Part shown: piece by piece, positions 34,835 through 45,129 of the stretch | How positions within the stretch are numbered: position 1 is the stretch's first letter | How the letters are laid out: each line of letters begins with the position of its first letter | DNA from: Microbacterium sp. | GTDB taxonomy: Bacteria; Actinomycetota; Actinomycetes; Actinomycetales; Microbacteriaceae | Direction of reading: 5' to 3' | Length of the DNA: 64,000 nucleotides | Assembly (NCBI RefSeq): GCF_031178445.1 | Contig: NZ_JAPSIY010000002.1 | Coordinates: 310,001-374,000, forward strand | Translations under genes and position numbers: made by a program | The notes under the pieces: generated by a model | What the model saw: only the letters and a program-made list of their open reading frames with translations | Told to the model about the DNA's origin: nothing | Databases searched by the model: none

Positions 34835-35731
34835 TCACCCAGCAGCCCCGGACTCCGCCCTCCTCAGCTCGGTCGGCGAGGGGGAGCCCTCCGCCTGAAG
34901 CGCCCGTCGAAGCTGGAGCGCCGAGGTGAACCCCGCGTACCGGGAGACCTCATCGACGGTCAACCCGGAGTACAGCGGATTGCGGAGCATGGATTCGGCC
35001 AGCTCCACCCGCATCCGCCTCAGCAGATCACCGGGGGTGACACCGGCGCGGGCGAACGCGCGCTGCAGCTGGCGAGGCGAGATGTGCAGCTCGGCGGCGA
35101 GCTGCGGGGTCGAGAACGCAGGATCCTCTCTGCGCATCAGCATCACCGATCGCGCTCGCTCGATCAGCGAGCTGGGACGCTGTGCGGTCTCGACGGACTG
35201 CTGTTCCACAAGCGAGCCGAACGTCATCTCCGCGAGCAGCCGTTCGATGGCGTACCTCGACATCGATGAGCCGTCGTCAGCGTGCCGCACGACCGCCTGC
35301 GCGAACGTGCGGAAGCCGATGGTCAGGGGAGAGGCGTAGAGCACGGTGGCATCCGGCATCCCACCCTCCGTGAACTCCTGAAGCAGCGGTGCGGGCACCC
35401 ATATCGCAAGCACCTCGGAACCGTCCTCCCAGTCGAGGACCTGCTCGGCATGCGGTGGGAGGAACAGGCCGAGCGGTGCGGGATGTCCCGGCCGCGCGGT
35501 GGCGGTGGGGACCGGCCGACCTTCCGCGGAGAAGAGCACGCCCGCGTGCGGCGCCGCCGAGGCCGAGGTCGAAGAGTACGGGCCCTGCGGGCGCCAGCCC
35601 CACGCGGCGTCACGGACGCGGTGATAGGTGACGGTGATCGACCTGAAGGTGCGCGCGGCGACGAGCCCTGCGGCATGGGTGGGAACACCCAGGTGCGCAG
35701 AGAGCAGGGAGGCGACGCTCGTACGTGACAT
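34835..35731 (-). CDS. AraC-family transcriptional regulator, copy 2
   Basis: The protein has 298 residues. The C-terminal domain 'FSTPQLAAELHISPRQLQRAF' and 'YSGLTVDEVSRYAGFTSALQLRRAL' is the AraC helix-turn-helix pair. It shares the block 'IERARSVMLMRREDPAF' with the regulator at 30469. The N-half contains a cupin-like sensor with 'GLFLPPHAEQVLDWEDG'. It is divergent from the PqqD-like gene, with two GGGGGA motifs in the 72-base gap. No good ribosome site precedes ATG 35731. Confidence 0.84.
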   Translation of the reverse strand: MSRTSVASLLSAHLGVPTHAAGLVAARTFRSITVTYHRVRDAAWGWRPQGPYSSTSASAAPHAGVLFSAEGRPVPTATARPGHPAPLGLFLPPHAEQVLDWEDGSEVLAIWVPAPLLQEFTEGGMPDATVLYASPLTIGFRTFAQAVVRHADDGSSMSRYAIERLLAEMTFGSLVEQQSVETAQRPSSLIERARSVMLMRREDPAFSTPQLAAELHISPRQLQRAFARAGVTPGDLLRRMRVELAESMLRNPLYSGLTVDEVSRYAGFTSALQLRRALQAEGSPSPTELRRAESGAAG

Positions 35732-35790
35732 AGTGGGGGACGACGTTGGGGGACAGCGGCGATCGCCGCTGGCAAGCCGCGAATACTCGC

Positions 35791-35804
35791 TAGGCTACCA
35801 ATCG
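35791..35804 (+). promoter_or_regulatory. Leaderless promoter TAGGCT-N7-GTG
   Basis: TAGGCT (35791-35796) lies seven bases before GTG 35804, predicting a leaderless mRNA for the second PqqD-like gene. Just upstream, 35731-35755 has two TGGGGGA motifs. Confidence 0.55.
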
Positions 35805-36091
35805 TGACTGGGTGGGGGAACACGGCGGTGCGCGTATCGGATGCTGTCGCGTGGACATCGGGCGAATCCCGCGTCGTCGCGATGGACATGACGACGCCGG
35901 GGGCGGCGCCGCTCATCCTCGAGGCCAGTGCCGCTGTGATCTGGGAGGAGATCGCGGCAGCGGGGCCGATCCCCACGGACGAGCTGCTCGATCGGCTGGC
36001 TGCGCTGTTCGACGTCGCCGAAGACGACATCCGCGGTGATGTCGAGAAGCTGATCGCCGACCTGGTCGCACGCAATCTGCTCGCGGCGTGA
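35804..36091 (+). CDS. PqqD family protein, copy 2
   Basis: The protein has 95 residues with a clear PqqD layout: 'VRVSDAVAWTSGESRVVAMDM' beta strands, 'LILEASAAVIWEEIAAAG' helix, then 'ELLDRLAALFDVAEDDIRGDVEKLIADLVARNLLAA'. It is a better match to the family than the copy at 25317. GTG 35804 fits the leaderless promoter; GTG 35828 with GGGGGAA upstream is an alternative. Such proteins bind leader peptides or act as peptide chaperones. It is followed by a nucleotidyltransferase, repeating the pairing seen at 24460-25535. Confidence 0.75.
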   Translation: MTGWGNTAVRVSDAVAWTSGESRVVAMDMTTPGAAPLILEASAAVIWEEIAAAGPIPTDELLDRLAALFDVAEDDIRGDVEKLIADLVARNLLAA

Positions 36092-36166
36092 ATCGACCGT
36101 GAGACGGGCGGCGTGCGCCGCAGCTGCACCGGCAGCAGTATGTTCGACACGACGGGAGGGGATGCT

Positions 36167-37069
36167 GTGGAGACACGATCGATGAGCTTCTCGCTCAGCG
36201 AGGCCAATGAGCTCGCGCACGCCCTGCTCGCGCAGATCGGCCGCGAGACCGGCATCCGCACGCTCTCCATCAAAGGGCTGGTCGCCGATCGCTACGAGCT
36301 GCGAAAGCCCAGAGTCGCCGCAGACGCCGACGTCATCGTCGACCCCGAGCGCTTCGACGAGTTCTGTGCGGCGCTGGACGACCACGGCTGGCACCTGCGC
36401 GTCGAGCGCGAGGTGCCCTCTCTCCTCGGGCCGCACTCTGTGACCTTCATCAGAGACGACTGGCCGAACGACATCGACGCGCACGTTCGCTTTCCCGGCT
36501 TCTTCGCCGATGACCAGACTGTTTTCGAGCGACTCTGGCGTACGCGCGGCGACATGGAGGTCGCACACGCGCGCGTGACGGTTCCCTCGCGCGGAGCCAG
36601 CGCGGTGATCGCCGCGCTGCACGCCGTGCGCTACTCGAAGTCGCTGCGCCATGCCGGCGAGCTCGAGCAGGTCGCGCACCTGCTCACCGACGACTTCTCA
36701 GTCTCTGAGCGCGAGGAGTTCATCGACGTTGCACGCGTCGGACACGCGCAGTGGGTGCTGCGTGAGCTGTTCGACCTCATCGGCGAGCCCTGGGATGTCG
36801 ACGTCGATCCGCGCAGTCAGCAGCTGTGGAACATCAACCGCGCCACCGTCGAGGACGGTGCGGCCGTGTCCTGGCTGAGCTCTCTTCGCAACGCTCCGTG
36901 GCATCGCAAGCCAGGGGTGCTCGTTCGCGCGCTCTGGATCTCGCGCCGAGACATCCCGCGCAACGACCCCGGCCGCATGCCGACAACGCGAGAGGCGTGG
37001 GCGCACCGGTTGCTGCGCTGGCGGCGCGGAACCGCAGCGCTGATGCATTACGCCCGTTCCCGGCGCTGA
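36167..37069 (+). CDS. NTP_transf_5-type nucleotidyltransferase family protein, copy 2
   Basis: The protein has 300 residues from GTG 36167, which has GGGAGGGG five bases upstream. It carries 'TLSIKGLVADRYELRKPRVAADADVIVDPERF' spread over the catalytic site and 'WPNDIDAHVRFPGFF' as the third acidic element, matching copy 1 at 24460. The helical C-terminal half differs from copy 1. With the PqqD-like gene upstream it repeats the same two-gene module in reversed order. No substrate can be named. Confidence 0.72.
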   Translation: METRSMSFSLSEANELAHALLAQIGRETGIRTLSIKGLVADRYELRKPRVAADADVIVDPERFDEFCAALDDHGWHLRVEREVPSLLGPHSVTFIRDDWPNDIDAHVRFPGFFADDQTVFERLWRTRGDMEVAHARVTVPSRGASAVIAALHAVRYSKSLRHAGELEQVAHLLTDDFSVSEREEFIDVARVGHAQWVLRELFDLIGEPWDVDVDPRSQQLWNINRATVEDGAAVSWLSSLRNAPWHRKPGVLVRALWISRRDIPRNDPGRMPTTREAWAHRLLRWRRGTAALMHYARSRR

Positions 37070-37112
37070 GGGCTCTCAGCTCTGGCTGCGACGCACGCGA
37101 CCCGGGACGGGA

Positions 37113-37934
37113 TCAGTGCTGCATCGCCAGTCTGACCACACGCTCCACCTGTGCGAGTGCCGGGATCAGCTGCGCCTCAGACTGCGCATACACCTCGGCG
37201 GCTTGTCGGTAAGGGTCGATGACATCCTCGTCACCCTCGGCGCGGGCGGCGACACCGCGCTGATCCGACACCGCCTGTACCAGGGAGTTGAAGCGCGAAC
37301 GGACGTTGCCGGATGCACGGGCCACACTGCGCAGGACGCCGTCGTCGAGAGTCGCTGCGAGTCGTGCGAACTCTCGAACGGTGAACGTACGGTGCAGGCG
37401 CCGTGGCGCCAGCTGCACGGCAGCCGTGGTGTGCTGCGCCGTCATGGTCAGCACGAGGTCAGCGTCATACATGAGGGACTCCGTCAGCAACCGCGCCCTG
37501 TGCGCGGCCGCGCGCACGGGGGTGACGCCGTTTCGCTCCGCCAGTGCACGCGCCTCGGACGGCATGCCGTGCCCCACGAGCGCCTGAGTCCCGGCACTGT
37601 GTACGCGCAGGTCGAGGTCCGCCAGCCGGGCGGCGAGGACCGCCTCGGCGAGCGGCGAACGGCAGATGTTGCCCGTGCACACCGTGAGGATGTTCGGCTG
37701 CAGATCGGGTAGGTCCTCGTGGGTGCCGGCGAACAGCGCGGCGATCGAGAACTCCGAGTCGGCGGCCATCGTTGTCTCCAGGTGGGTCGGCGGCCGGCCG
37801 TCGGATACGAGTGCGGGCTGCGGTGGTTCGGGGTCGGCACTCAGCAGTCGACGCTCACGGCGCGTGCGCGCCATGGGTGCGTCGATCTCGCTGCCTGGCC
37901 TCCCCAGAAGGCCGCGATCCTCGGATCGATGCAT
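37113..37934 (-). CDS. Low-molecular-weight protein-tyrosine phosphatase
   Basis: This is a Wzb-type phosphatase expected to dephosphorylate the BY-kinases. The P-loop 'VCTGNICRSPLAEAVL' is near residue 85 and the aspartate loop 'DVIDPYRQAAEVY' near 240. The 273 residues are longer than the usual 150-180 because of a 55-residue Arg/Pro-rich N-terminal extension. The ATG at 37934 fits a leaderless promoter (TAGGCT-N6-ATG), while ATG 37769 has a good ribosome site (CTGGAGA) and would give a normal-length N-terminus. Both may be used. Confidence 0.85.
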   Translation of the reverse strand: MHRSEDRGLLGRPGSEIDAPMARTRRERRLLSADPEPPQPALVSDGRPPTHLETTMAADSEFSIAALFAGTHEDLPDLQPNILTVCTGNICRSPLAEAVLAARLADLDLRVHSAGTQALVGHGMPSEARALAERNGVTPVRAAAHRARLLTESLMYDADLVLTMTAQHTTAAVQLAPRRLHRTFTVREFARLAATLDDGVLRSVARASGNVRSRFNSLVQAVSDQRGVAARAEGDEDVIDPYRQAAEVYAQSEAQLIPALAQVERVVRLAMQH

Positions 37935-38003
37935 GGTGACAGCCTAGACCCGCCCGGCATCCGCAGCGCGAGGTGGGTGCTGCGGGGCATCCGAGCTCGA
38001 TTG

Positions 38004-39026
38004 TCAGGCGCCTGCGAACCCGTTCGGGTTCTGCGACTGCCAGGTCCACGAGTCGCGGCAGGCTTCGGCGAGCGAGCGTGTGGTGCGCCAGTCGAGTCGC
38101 TCGTTCGCCTTCGCGGGATCGGCGATGAGCGTCGCCAGATCGCCTGCGCGCGCAGCGACGATCTCGTACGGGATCTCCCTGCCGCTGGCTTCGGAGTACG
38201 CCCTCACCACGTCGAGGACGCTGTGGCCCTCGCCGGATCCGAGGTTGAAGGCTTCGACGCCGGGCTCCAGGTGACGAAGCGCCGCTACATGACCCTCGGC
38301 GAGGTCCATCACGTGGATGTAGTCGCGCACTCCGGTGCCGTCGGGAGTGTCGTACTGGTCGCCGAACACGGCCACCTTCTCGCGGCGGCCGACGGCGACC
38401 TGAGAGACGAACGGCATGAGGTTGTTGGGGACGCCGGAGGGGTCCTCGCCGATCTGGCCGGACGGATGCGCGCCCACCGGGTTAAAGTAGCGCAGCAGCA
38501 CCGCCTCGAGCTCGGGCCACGACCGCTGCACATCGGTGACGATCTGCTCGATCATCGCCTTCGTCCAGCCGTAAGGGTTGGTGACGCCCCTGCCGATGGG
38601 CTGCGACTCGTCGAGCCGCGCCACGCCCGGCGCCGGAGTGCCGTAGACGGTGGCTGAAGAGCTGAACACGAACTTACGCACATCCTTCTCGCGCATGATG
38701 TCGAGCAGGTTCAACGTCGACATGAGGTTGTTGCGGTAGTACCGAGACGGCTGAGCGACCGACTCGCCCACGGCCTTGAGACCGGCGAAGTGGATCACCG
38801 AGTCGAACTCGAGGTCGGTGAGCGCGGCGTCCGCGGCGGCCCGATCGGCGAGGTCGACCTCTACGACCTGCACGGTCTTGCCGGTGAGCTGCTCGACCCG
38901 GCGCAGCGCCTCGGCGCTGCTGTTCGAGAAGTCGTCGACCACGATGACGTCGTCGCCGCGCTCCAGCAGCACGAGAGCGACATGGGACCCTATGTACCCG
39001 GCACCGCCGGTGAGAAGTACGCGCAC
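38004..39026 (-). CDS. galE: UDP-glucose 4-epimerase
   Basis: The enzyme interconverts UDP-glucose and UDP-galactose, feeding both central metabolism and the polysaccharide. It has 340 residues from GTG 39026, which fits a leaderless promoter (TAACCT-N7-GTG). The long ORF start at 39479 is the ppx gene in another frame. Features are 'LLTGGAGYIGSHVALVLLE' (NAD binding), 'FSSSATVYGTP' with catalytic Ser, and 'NPYGWTKAMIEQI' with the Y-x3-K pair. Length is normal. Confidence 0.94.
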   Translation of the reverse strand: MRVLLTGGAGYIGSHVALVLLERGDDVIVVDDFSNSSAEALRRVEQLTGKTVQVVEVDLADRAAADAALTDLEFDSVIHFAGLKAVGESVAQPSRYYRNNLMSTLNLLDIMREKDVRKFVFSSSATVYGTPAPGVARLDESQPIGRGVTNPYGWTKAMIEQIVTDVQRSWPELEAVLLRYFNPVGAHPSGQIGEDPSGVPNNLMPFVSQVAVGRREKVAVFGDQYDTPDGTGVRDYIHVMDLAEGHVAALRHLEPGVEAFNLGSGEGHSVLDVVRAYSEASGREIPYEIVAARAGDLATLIADPAKANERLDWRTTRSLAEACRDSWTWQSQNPNGFAGA

Positions 39027-39036
39027 GGTACCGAGG

Positions 39037-40002
39037 TTAGCGGGGGATGTCTGAGAACTCCCGGTCATCCCCTTGCGCGCCGGACTGCTCGATGTAGCGC
39101 AGCAGCACACCCTCTCGCAGCGCCCACGGGCACACCTCCAGCTCGGGCACGTCGAGCATCCGCATGGCGGTGTGCAGGCACACCGCGGCGGCGACGATCT
39201 GGAACGTTCGGTCGGCGGTGATGCCGGGCAGCTCCTGCCGGGCGGATGCCGGAATGCGCGCGAGACGAGGGATCCACGAGCCGAGGGCCTCACGGGGCAG
39301 CAGCATCCGCTCGGTGCCCGACCATCCCGGTGCCGGGTACCCGACCAGCCGGGCGAGAGAACGGATCGCCTTCGACGTGCCCACCACATGATCGGGTGAG
39401 GGGAGGGTTCCGAAGCGCTCGGCGATCGGAGCGAGCGCGGCCTCGGCGTGAGCTCGCAGCAGCGCGACACGCTCGTCACCGGGCGGGTCGTGCCGCAGGA
39501 AATCGACCGTCATGCGGCCTGCGCCCAGAGGAGCGGATGCCGCGACCTCGGGCAGCTCATCGGCGCCCGCGGCGAACTCGAAGGACCCGCCGCCGATATC
39601 CAGCAGCAGCAGGCGACCGGCCGACCAGCCGAACCAGCGGCGCACGGCGAGGAACGTCAGCTCCGCCTCCATCTCGCCGGTGAGCACCTGCAGCGGCTGC
39701 CCGAGTCGCTCCTCTATCCGCGTGATCGCCTCGTCGCCGTTCGCCGCCTCCCGCACGGCACTGGTGGCGGTGGCGAGCAGGGTGTGCAGGTTCTCGGCAT
39801 CCGCCACCCGCTTCGCGCGATCGACGGCGTCGGCGAGTGCCTGCAGCCCCTCGGAGCTGATCGCCCCCTCCGGCGTGAGGTAGCGCATCAGCCGCAGCAC
39901 CGTACGGTCGCTGGTCGTCGCCAGGGGCCGGCCACCGGGACGGAGGTCGGCCGCGAGCATGTGCACGGTGTTGGATCCGATGTCGAGGACTCCGAGGCGC
40001 AC
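39037..40002 (-). CDS. Ppx/GppA family phosphatase (exopolyphosphatase or pppGpp phosphatase)
   Basis: The 321 residues show the ASKHA-type phosphatase pattern: 'LGVLDIGSNTVHMLAADL' at the start, 'LLLDIGGGSFEFAAG' near 135, and a short C-terminal helix region without the HD domain of long Ppx enzymes. Length matches actinobacterial Ppx1/Ppx2. GTG 40002 fits a leaderless promoter (TAGTCT-N6-GTG). galE follows 10 bases downstream with its own promoter. The substrate is polyphosphate or pppGpp; sequence does not decide. Confidence 0.88.
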   Translation of the reverse strand: MRLGVLDIGSNTVHMLAADLRPGGRPLATTSDRTVLRLMRYLTPEGAISSEGLQALADAVDRAKRVADAENLHTLLATATSAVREAANGDEAITRIEERLGQPLQVLTGEMEAELTFLAVRRWFGWSAGRLLLLDIGGGSFEFAAGADELPEVAASAPLGAGRMTVDFLRHDPPGDERVALLRAHAEAALAPIAERFGTLPSPDHVVGTSKAIRSLARLVGYPAPGWSGTERMLLPREALGSWIPRLARIPASARQELPGITADRTFQIVAAAVCLHTAMRMLDVPELEVCPWALREGVLLRYIEQSGAQGDDREFSDIPR

Positions 40003-40045
40003 GGGATGAGACTACCCGCGCGCCGGGCGTTCGCGACACGGCCGA

Positions 40046-40059
40046 TACCATGTAGACCG
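40046..40059 (+). promoter_or_regulatory. Leaderless promoter TACCAT-N7-GTG of coaA
   Basis: TACCAT (40046-40051) ends seven bases before GTG 40059. It is divergent from the leaderless ppx promoter (TAGTCT on the reverse strand, 40009-40014), within 57 bases. Confidence 0.5.
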
Positions 40060-41000
40060 TGAGCGCCGCCCCGAACCTGCCGCTGTCTCCCTACCGCGCG
40101 ATCGACCGTGCGGACTGGGCGCGACTCGCGGCCGGACTCGACCAGCCGCTCAGCGAGACCGAGATCGTGGAGGTGCGCGGCATCGGCGACAGGCTGGACA
40201 TCGCCGAGGTCCGCGAGGTGTACCTGCCCCTGAGCCGGCTGCTCAGCCTGTACGCGTCGTCGGCCAAGCGCCTCGGCGCGGCGACCAGCGAGTTCCTTCA
40301 GGAGGACGACACCACGACGCCGTTCGTCGTCGGCGTCGCCGGATCCGTCGCCGTGGGCAAGTCGACCATCGCCCGGCTGCTTCGCGAGCTGATGAGCCGA
40401 TGGCCCGGCACGCCCAGAGTCGAGCTCGTCACCACGGACGGATTCCTCTACCCCAACGCCGAACTCGAGCGGCGCGGACTGATGGATCGCAAGGGGTTCC
40501 CCGAGTCGTACGATCGCCGTGCCCTGCTCGAGTTCCTCACCGAGGTCAAGAGCGGCGCGGCCGAGGTGCGCGCACCGTTCTACTCGCACATGCGCTACGA
40601 CATCGTGCCCGACGCCACGGTCGTGGTGCGCAGGCCCGATGTCGTCATCGTCGAGGGCCTGAACGTGCTGCAGCCCCCGCCCGTGCCGAACGACGTCGCG
40701 GTGAGCGACCTCTTCGACTTCTCCATCTACGTCGACGCCGATGTCGAGCACATCACCCGCTGGTACATCGACCGCTTCCTCGCACTGCGCAAGGGCGCGT
40801 TCAGCAACCCTTCTTCGTACTTCAACGTCTTCGCGCACCTCACCGACGAAGAGGCCGAGACAACGGCGCTCGGGTATTGGAACGACATCAACATGCCGAA
40901 CCTGCTCGAGAACGTGCTGCCGACGAAGCACCGCGCGACGCTCGTTCTGCGCAAGGGAGCCGAGCACGCGGTCGAGAGCGTGCTGCTGCGCAAGGTGTGA
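40059..41000 (+). CDS. coaA: Type I pantothenate kinase
   Basis: The enzyme phosphorylates pantothenate with ATP, the first step of coenzyme A synthesis. The 313 residues carry the P-loop '[17 protein letters not shown]' near residue 93, '[17 protein letters not shown]' and '[14 protein letters not shown]' for substrate binding, and end with the typical '[23 protein letters not shown]'. Length is that of bacterial CoaA. It is transcribed alone just before glmS. Confidence 0.95.
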   Translation: MSAAPNLPLSPYRAIDRADWARLAAGLDQPLSETEIVEVRGIGDRLDIAEVREVYLPLSRLLSLYASSAKRLGAATSEFLQEDDTTTPFVVGVAGSVAVGKSTIARLLRELMSRWPGTPRVELVTTDGFLYPNAELERRGLMDRKGFPESYDRRALLEFLTEVKSGAAEVRAPFYSHMRYDIVPDATVVVRRPDVVIVEGLNVLQPPPVPNDVAVSDLFDFSIYVDADVEHITRWYIDRFLALRKGAFSNPSSYFNVFAHLTDEEAETTALGYWNDINMPNLLENVLPTKHRATLVLRKGAEHAVESVLLRKV

Positions 41001-41064
41001 GGGGCACTGCGGCATCCAGCATCCTGCTCATAATTCGTGCGGCGTCCTCGCAAAATGCGCCGCT

Positions 41065-41077
41065 TATCCTTGAACGC

Positions 41078-41078
<1 letters not shown>
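41065..41078 (+). promoter_or_regulatory. Leaderless promoter TATCCT-N7-ATG of glmS
   Basis: TATCCT (41065-41070) is seven bases before ATG 41078. The 77-base gap after coaA holds no glmS ribozyme-like sequence that I can recognise. Confidence 0.5.
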
Positions 41079-42922
<1,844 letters not shown>

Positions 42923-43036
42923 ACTGACTTCGAGCCACCCGAACGACCCTGGGACGACACGACCTCTGGCGTGTCGGCCCCCATTTCGGTCCGGGCGCAG
43001 TGCATCGAAGTCGCGGGCGCCCCGAGTCGCCGGGCG

Positions 43037-43058
43037 CCCCGGGGTCGCGGCCCCGGGG
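43037..43058 (+). terminator. GC-only hairpin after glmS
   Basis: CCCCGGGG is repeated with a 6-base loop (TCGCGG) in the 170-base gap between glmS and acpS. A GGGCGCCCC pair just upstream adds to the structure. No T run follows, so terminator function is a guess. Confidence 0.4.
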
Positions 43059-43080
43059 AGAGCACCGGATGCTGCGCGAG

Positions 43081-43093
43081 TAGTCTTGTCGGG
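43081..43093 (+). promoter_or_regulatory. Leaderless promoter TAGTCT-N6-GTG of acpS
   Basis: TAGTCT (43081-43086) is six bases before GTG 43093, the first codon of acpS. Confidence 0.55.
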
Positions 43094-43458
43094 TGATCAT
43101 CGGAACCGGCATCGACCTCGTGGACGTCGCGCGGTTCGAGCGGTCGGTGACCCGCACGCCTCGGCTGCTCGAACGGCTGTTCACGCCCGCCGAGCAGAAC
43201 CTGCGGCTGCGATCCCTCGCCGCGCGCTACGCGGCCAAGGAGGCGCTCATCAAGGCGCTCGGCGGCAGCGACGGGGTCTACTGGACCGAGATCGAGATCG
43301 CCTCAGAGGCCTCGGGGCGGCCGCACTTCGTGCTGAGCGGGTCGACTGCGCAGGTCGTCGCCGATCGCGGCATCACGGGCCTGCACCTGTCTCTGACGCA
43401 CGACGCCGGTCTGGCCGCCGCGTACGTCATCGCCGAACGGGAGGACTACCGCTCGTGA
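43093..43458 (+). CDS. acpS: Holo-[acyl-carrier-protein] synthase
   Basis: The enzyme moves phosphopantetheine from CoA to acyl carrier protein. The 121 residues show 'IIGTGIDLVDVARFERSV' (metal-binding Asp) at the start and 'AARYAAKEALIKALG' with the catalytic Glu-Lys pair near residue 50, then 'HLSLTHDAGLAAAYVIAE'. Length is typical. alr follows after 58 bases. Confidence 0.94.
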   Translation: MIIGTGIDLVDVARFERSVTRTPRLLERLFTPAEQNLRLRSLAARYAAKEALIKALGGSDGVYWTEIEIASEASGRPHFVLSGSTAQVVADRGITGLHLSLTHDAGLAAAYVIAEREDYRS

Positions 43459-43516
43459 CCGCCTCCTTCTGCGCCGACACCCCCACTTCCCGGCGGCTGG
43501 CGGGGGAGGATGCGGC

Positions 43517-44617
43517 ATGAACCCGTTCCGCGAGGCGACGATCGATCTCGGCGCGATCTCCGACAACGTGCAGCACCTGCGCCGGCTCACCGGCACAGAC
43601 GTGATCGCGGTGGTGAAGGCCAACGGCTACGGGCACGGCGCGGCCGAGGTCGCCATCGCGGCGCTGGCGGGCGGCGCGAGCCGGCTCGGCACCGCGACAC
43701 TGGAGGAATCCTTCGCGCTGCGCCGCGCCGGCATCACCGCCCCGCTCATGGCCTGGCTGCACGAACCCGGTCGCCGCTTCGACGACGCCGTCGAGGCCGG
43801 CATCGAGATCGGCGTGTCATCGATGCAGCAGCTCGTCGCGGCATCCGAGGCGTCGCCGGCACCGGCATCCGTGCACCTCAAGGTCGACACCGGCCTCTCC
43901 CGCAACGGCATCGCCGCCGAGGACCTCGACCGCTTGCTCGCCGAGGCGGCGCGGCTCGAGCGCATCGGCCGCATCCGCATCGCCGGGATCTTCAGCCACC
44001 TCTCCGGCGCGAGCGCCGAAGACGACAGGGCGCAGCTGAGGCGCTACGAGCAGATCCTGGAGCAGGCGGAGGCGCACGCCGTCCATCCCGACCTGCGTCA
44101 CCTCGCCGCCACGGCCGGTGCCATCTCACTTCCCGAGGCGCGACTGGATGCGGTGCGCATCGGCATCGGCCTGTACGGCCTCTCGCCGTTCGCCGACCGC
44201 ACCTCGGCCGACCTCGGTCTGCGCCCCGCCATGACGCTTCGCGCCGCCGTCGCGGCCGTCCGCCGCGTTCCTGCGGGAACGGGCGTCTCGTACGACTACG
44301 TGCACCGCACCGATCGCGAGACCACGCTCGCACTGGTGCCGCTCGGCTATGCCGACGGCATCCCGCGGCAGGCCTCGGGCCGCGGACCGGTGCTGATCAA
44401 CGGTCGTCCGCACCGGGTGTGCGGCCGCATCGCGATGGACCAGTTCGTCGTCGAGGTGGGGGATGAGCCGGTCGCGGTCGGCGACGAGGTGATCGTGTTC
44501 GGCGACCCGACGCTGGGCCAGCCGTCCGCGACGGACTGGGCGGATGCCGCAGGCACCATCAACTACGAGATCGTCACCCGCATCGGGGCGCGCGTACCGC
44601 GACGGACGGTGTCATGA
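43517..44617 (+). CDS. alr: Alanine racemase
   Basis: This PLP enzyme makes D-alanine for peptidoglycan. The 366 residues have the cofactor lysine in 'VIAVVKANGYGHGAAEVA' near residue 35, the catalytic tyrosine in 'VPAGTGVSYDYVHRTDRET' near 258, and 'RVCGRIAMDQFVVEVGD' in the C-terminal domain. Its stop overlaps tsaE by 4 bases (ATGA). The alr-tsaE-tsaB-rimI-tsaD order is widely conserved in actinobacteria. Confidence 0.95.
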   Translation: MNPFREATIDLGAISDNVQHLRRLTGTDVIAVVKANGYGHGAAEVAIAALAGGASRLGTATLEESFALRRAGITAPLMAWLHEPGRRFDDAVEAGIEIGVSSMQQLVAASEASPAPASVHLKVDTGLSRNGIAAEDLDRLLAEAARLERIGRIRIAGIFSHLSGASAEDDRAQLRRYEQILEQAEAHAVHPDLRHLAATAGAISLPEARLDAVRIGIGLYGLSPFADRTSADLGLRPAMTLRAAVAAVRRVPAGTGVSYDYVHRTDRETTLALVPLGYADGIPRQASGRGPVLINGRPHRVCGRIAMDQFVVEVGDEPVAVGDEVIVFGDPTLGQPSATDWADAAGTINYEIVTRIGARVPRRTVS

Positions 44618-45093
44618 ACCTGCTCGACGATCTGGCGGGGCGGCACGAGATCGCCACGGCGGACGCTATGGAGCAGCTCGGCCATCGCATCGGCGAGCGG
44701 CTCGGAGCGGGCGATCTGCTCGTGCTCACCGGTCCGCTCGGGGCCGGCAAGACGACGTTCACGCGCGGACTCGCCGAGGGTCTCGGCGTGCGGGGACCGG
44801 TGCAGAGCCCGACGTTCGTGATCGCGCGTACCCACCCGTCGCTCGTGGGCGGCGCGCCGCTGGTGCACGTCGACGCGTACCGGCTCGGCTCGGCGGCCGA
44901 GCTCGACGACCTCGACATCGACTTCGCCCGCTCGGTCGTCGTGATCGAGTGGGGCAGGCCGATGGCGGATGCCGTGGCCGACAGCTGGTGGGACATCGAG
45001 CTGGAACGCCCGGTGGGCGGGGCAGACGTGGCCGACGAGGATCTCGATGCCGACGCCCCGCGGTTCGTGACCATCGCGCGCGCCGGCGGCTGA
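44614..45093 (+). CDS. tsaE: tRNA t6A biosynthesis ATPase TsaE
   Basis: TsaE is the small ATPase that recycles the TsaB-TsaD complex during threonylcarbamoylation of tRNA A37. The 159 residues hold the P-loop 'LTGPLGAGKTTFTRGLAEGL' near residue 33, 'VQSPTFVIARTH' and 'LVHVDAYRLG'. Length is typical. It overlaps alr and precedes tsaB by 35 bases, where a separate leaderless promoter lies. Confidence 0.94.
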   Translation: MNLLDDLAGRHEIATADAMEQLGHRIGERLGAGDLLVLTGPLGAGKTTFTRGLAEGLGVRGPVQSPTFVIARTHPSLVGGAPLVHVDAYRLGSAAELDDLDIDFARSVVVIEWGRPMADAVADSWWDIELERPVGGADVADEDLDADAPRFVTIARAGG

Positions 45094-45116
45094 GTCCGAC
45101 GCGCACGCTCGGAGAC

Positions 45117-45129
45117 TAATCTGGAAGCG
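45117..45129 (+). promoter_or_regulatory. Leaderless promoter TAATCT-N6-GTG of tsaB
   Basis: TAATCT (45117-45122) ends six bases before GTG 45129, giving the tsaB-rimI-tsaD group its own transcription start. Confidence 0.55.

Noticed and set aside
24460-37069. A complete lasso-peptide cluster
   Set aside because: PqqD-like, kinase and nucleotidyltransferase genes are present, but no precursor peptide, transglutaminase-like protease or asparagine-synthetase-like cyclase was found.
40400-41077. N-terminal extension of the glmS ORF
   Set aside because: It lies out of frame inside coaA, and GlmS must begin with Met-Cys for its glutaminase activity.
43018-43060. The GC palindromes after glmS as a riboswitch or ribozyme
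   Set aside because: They lie 3' of glmS and are simple GC hairpins with no recognisable aptamer core.
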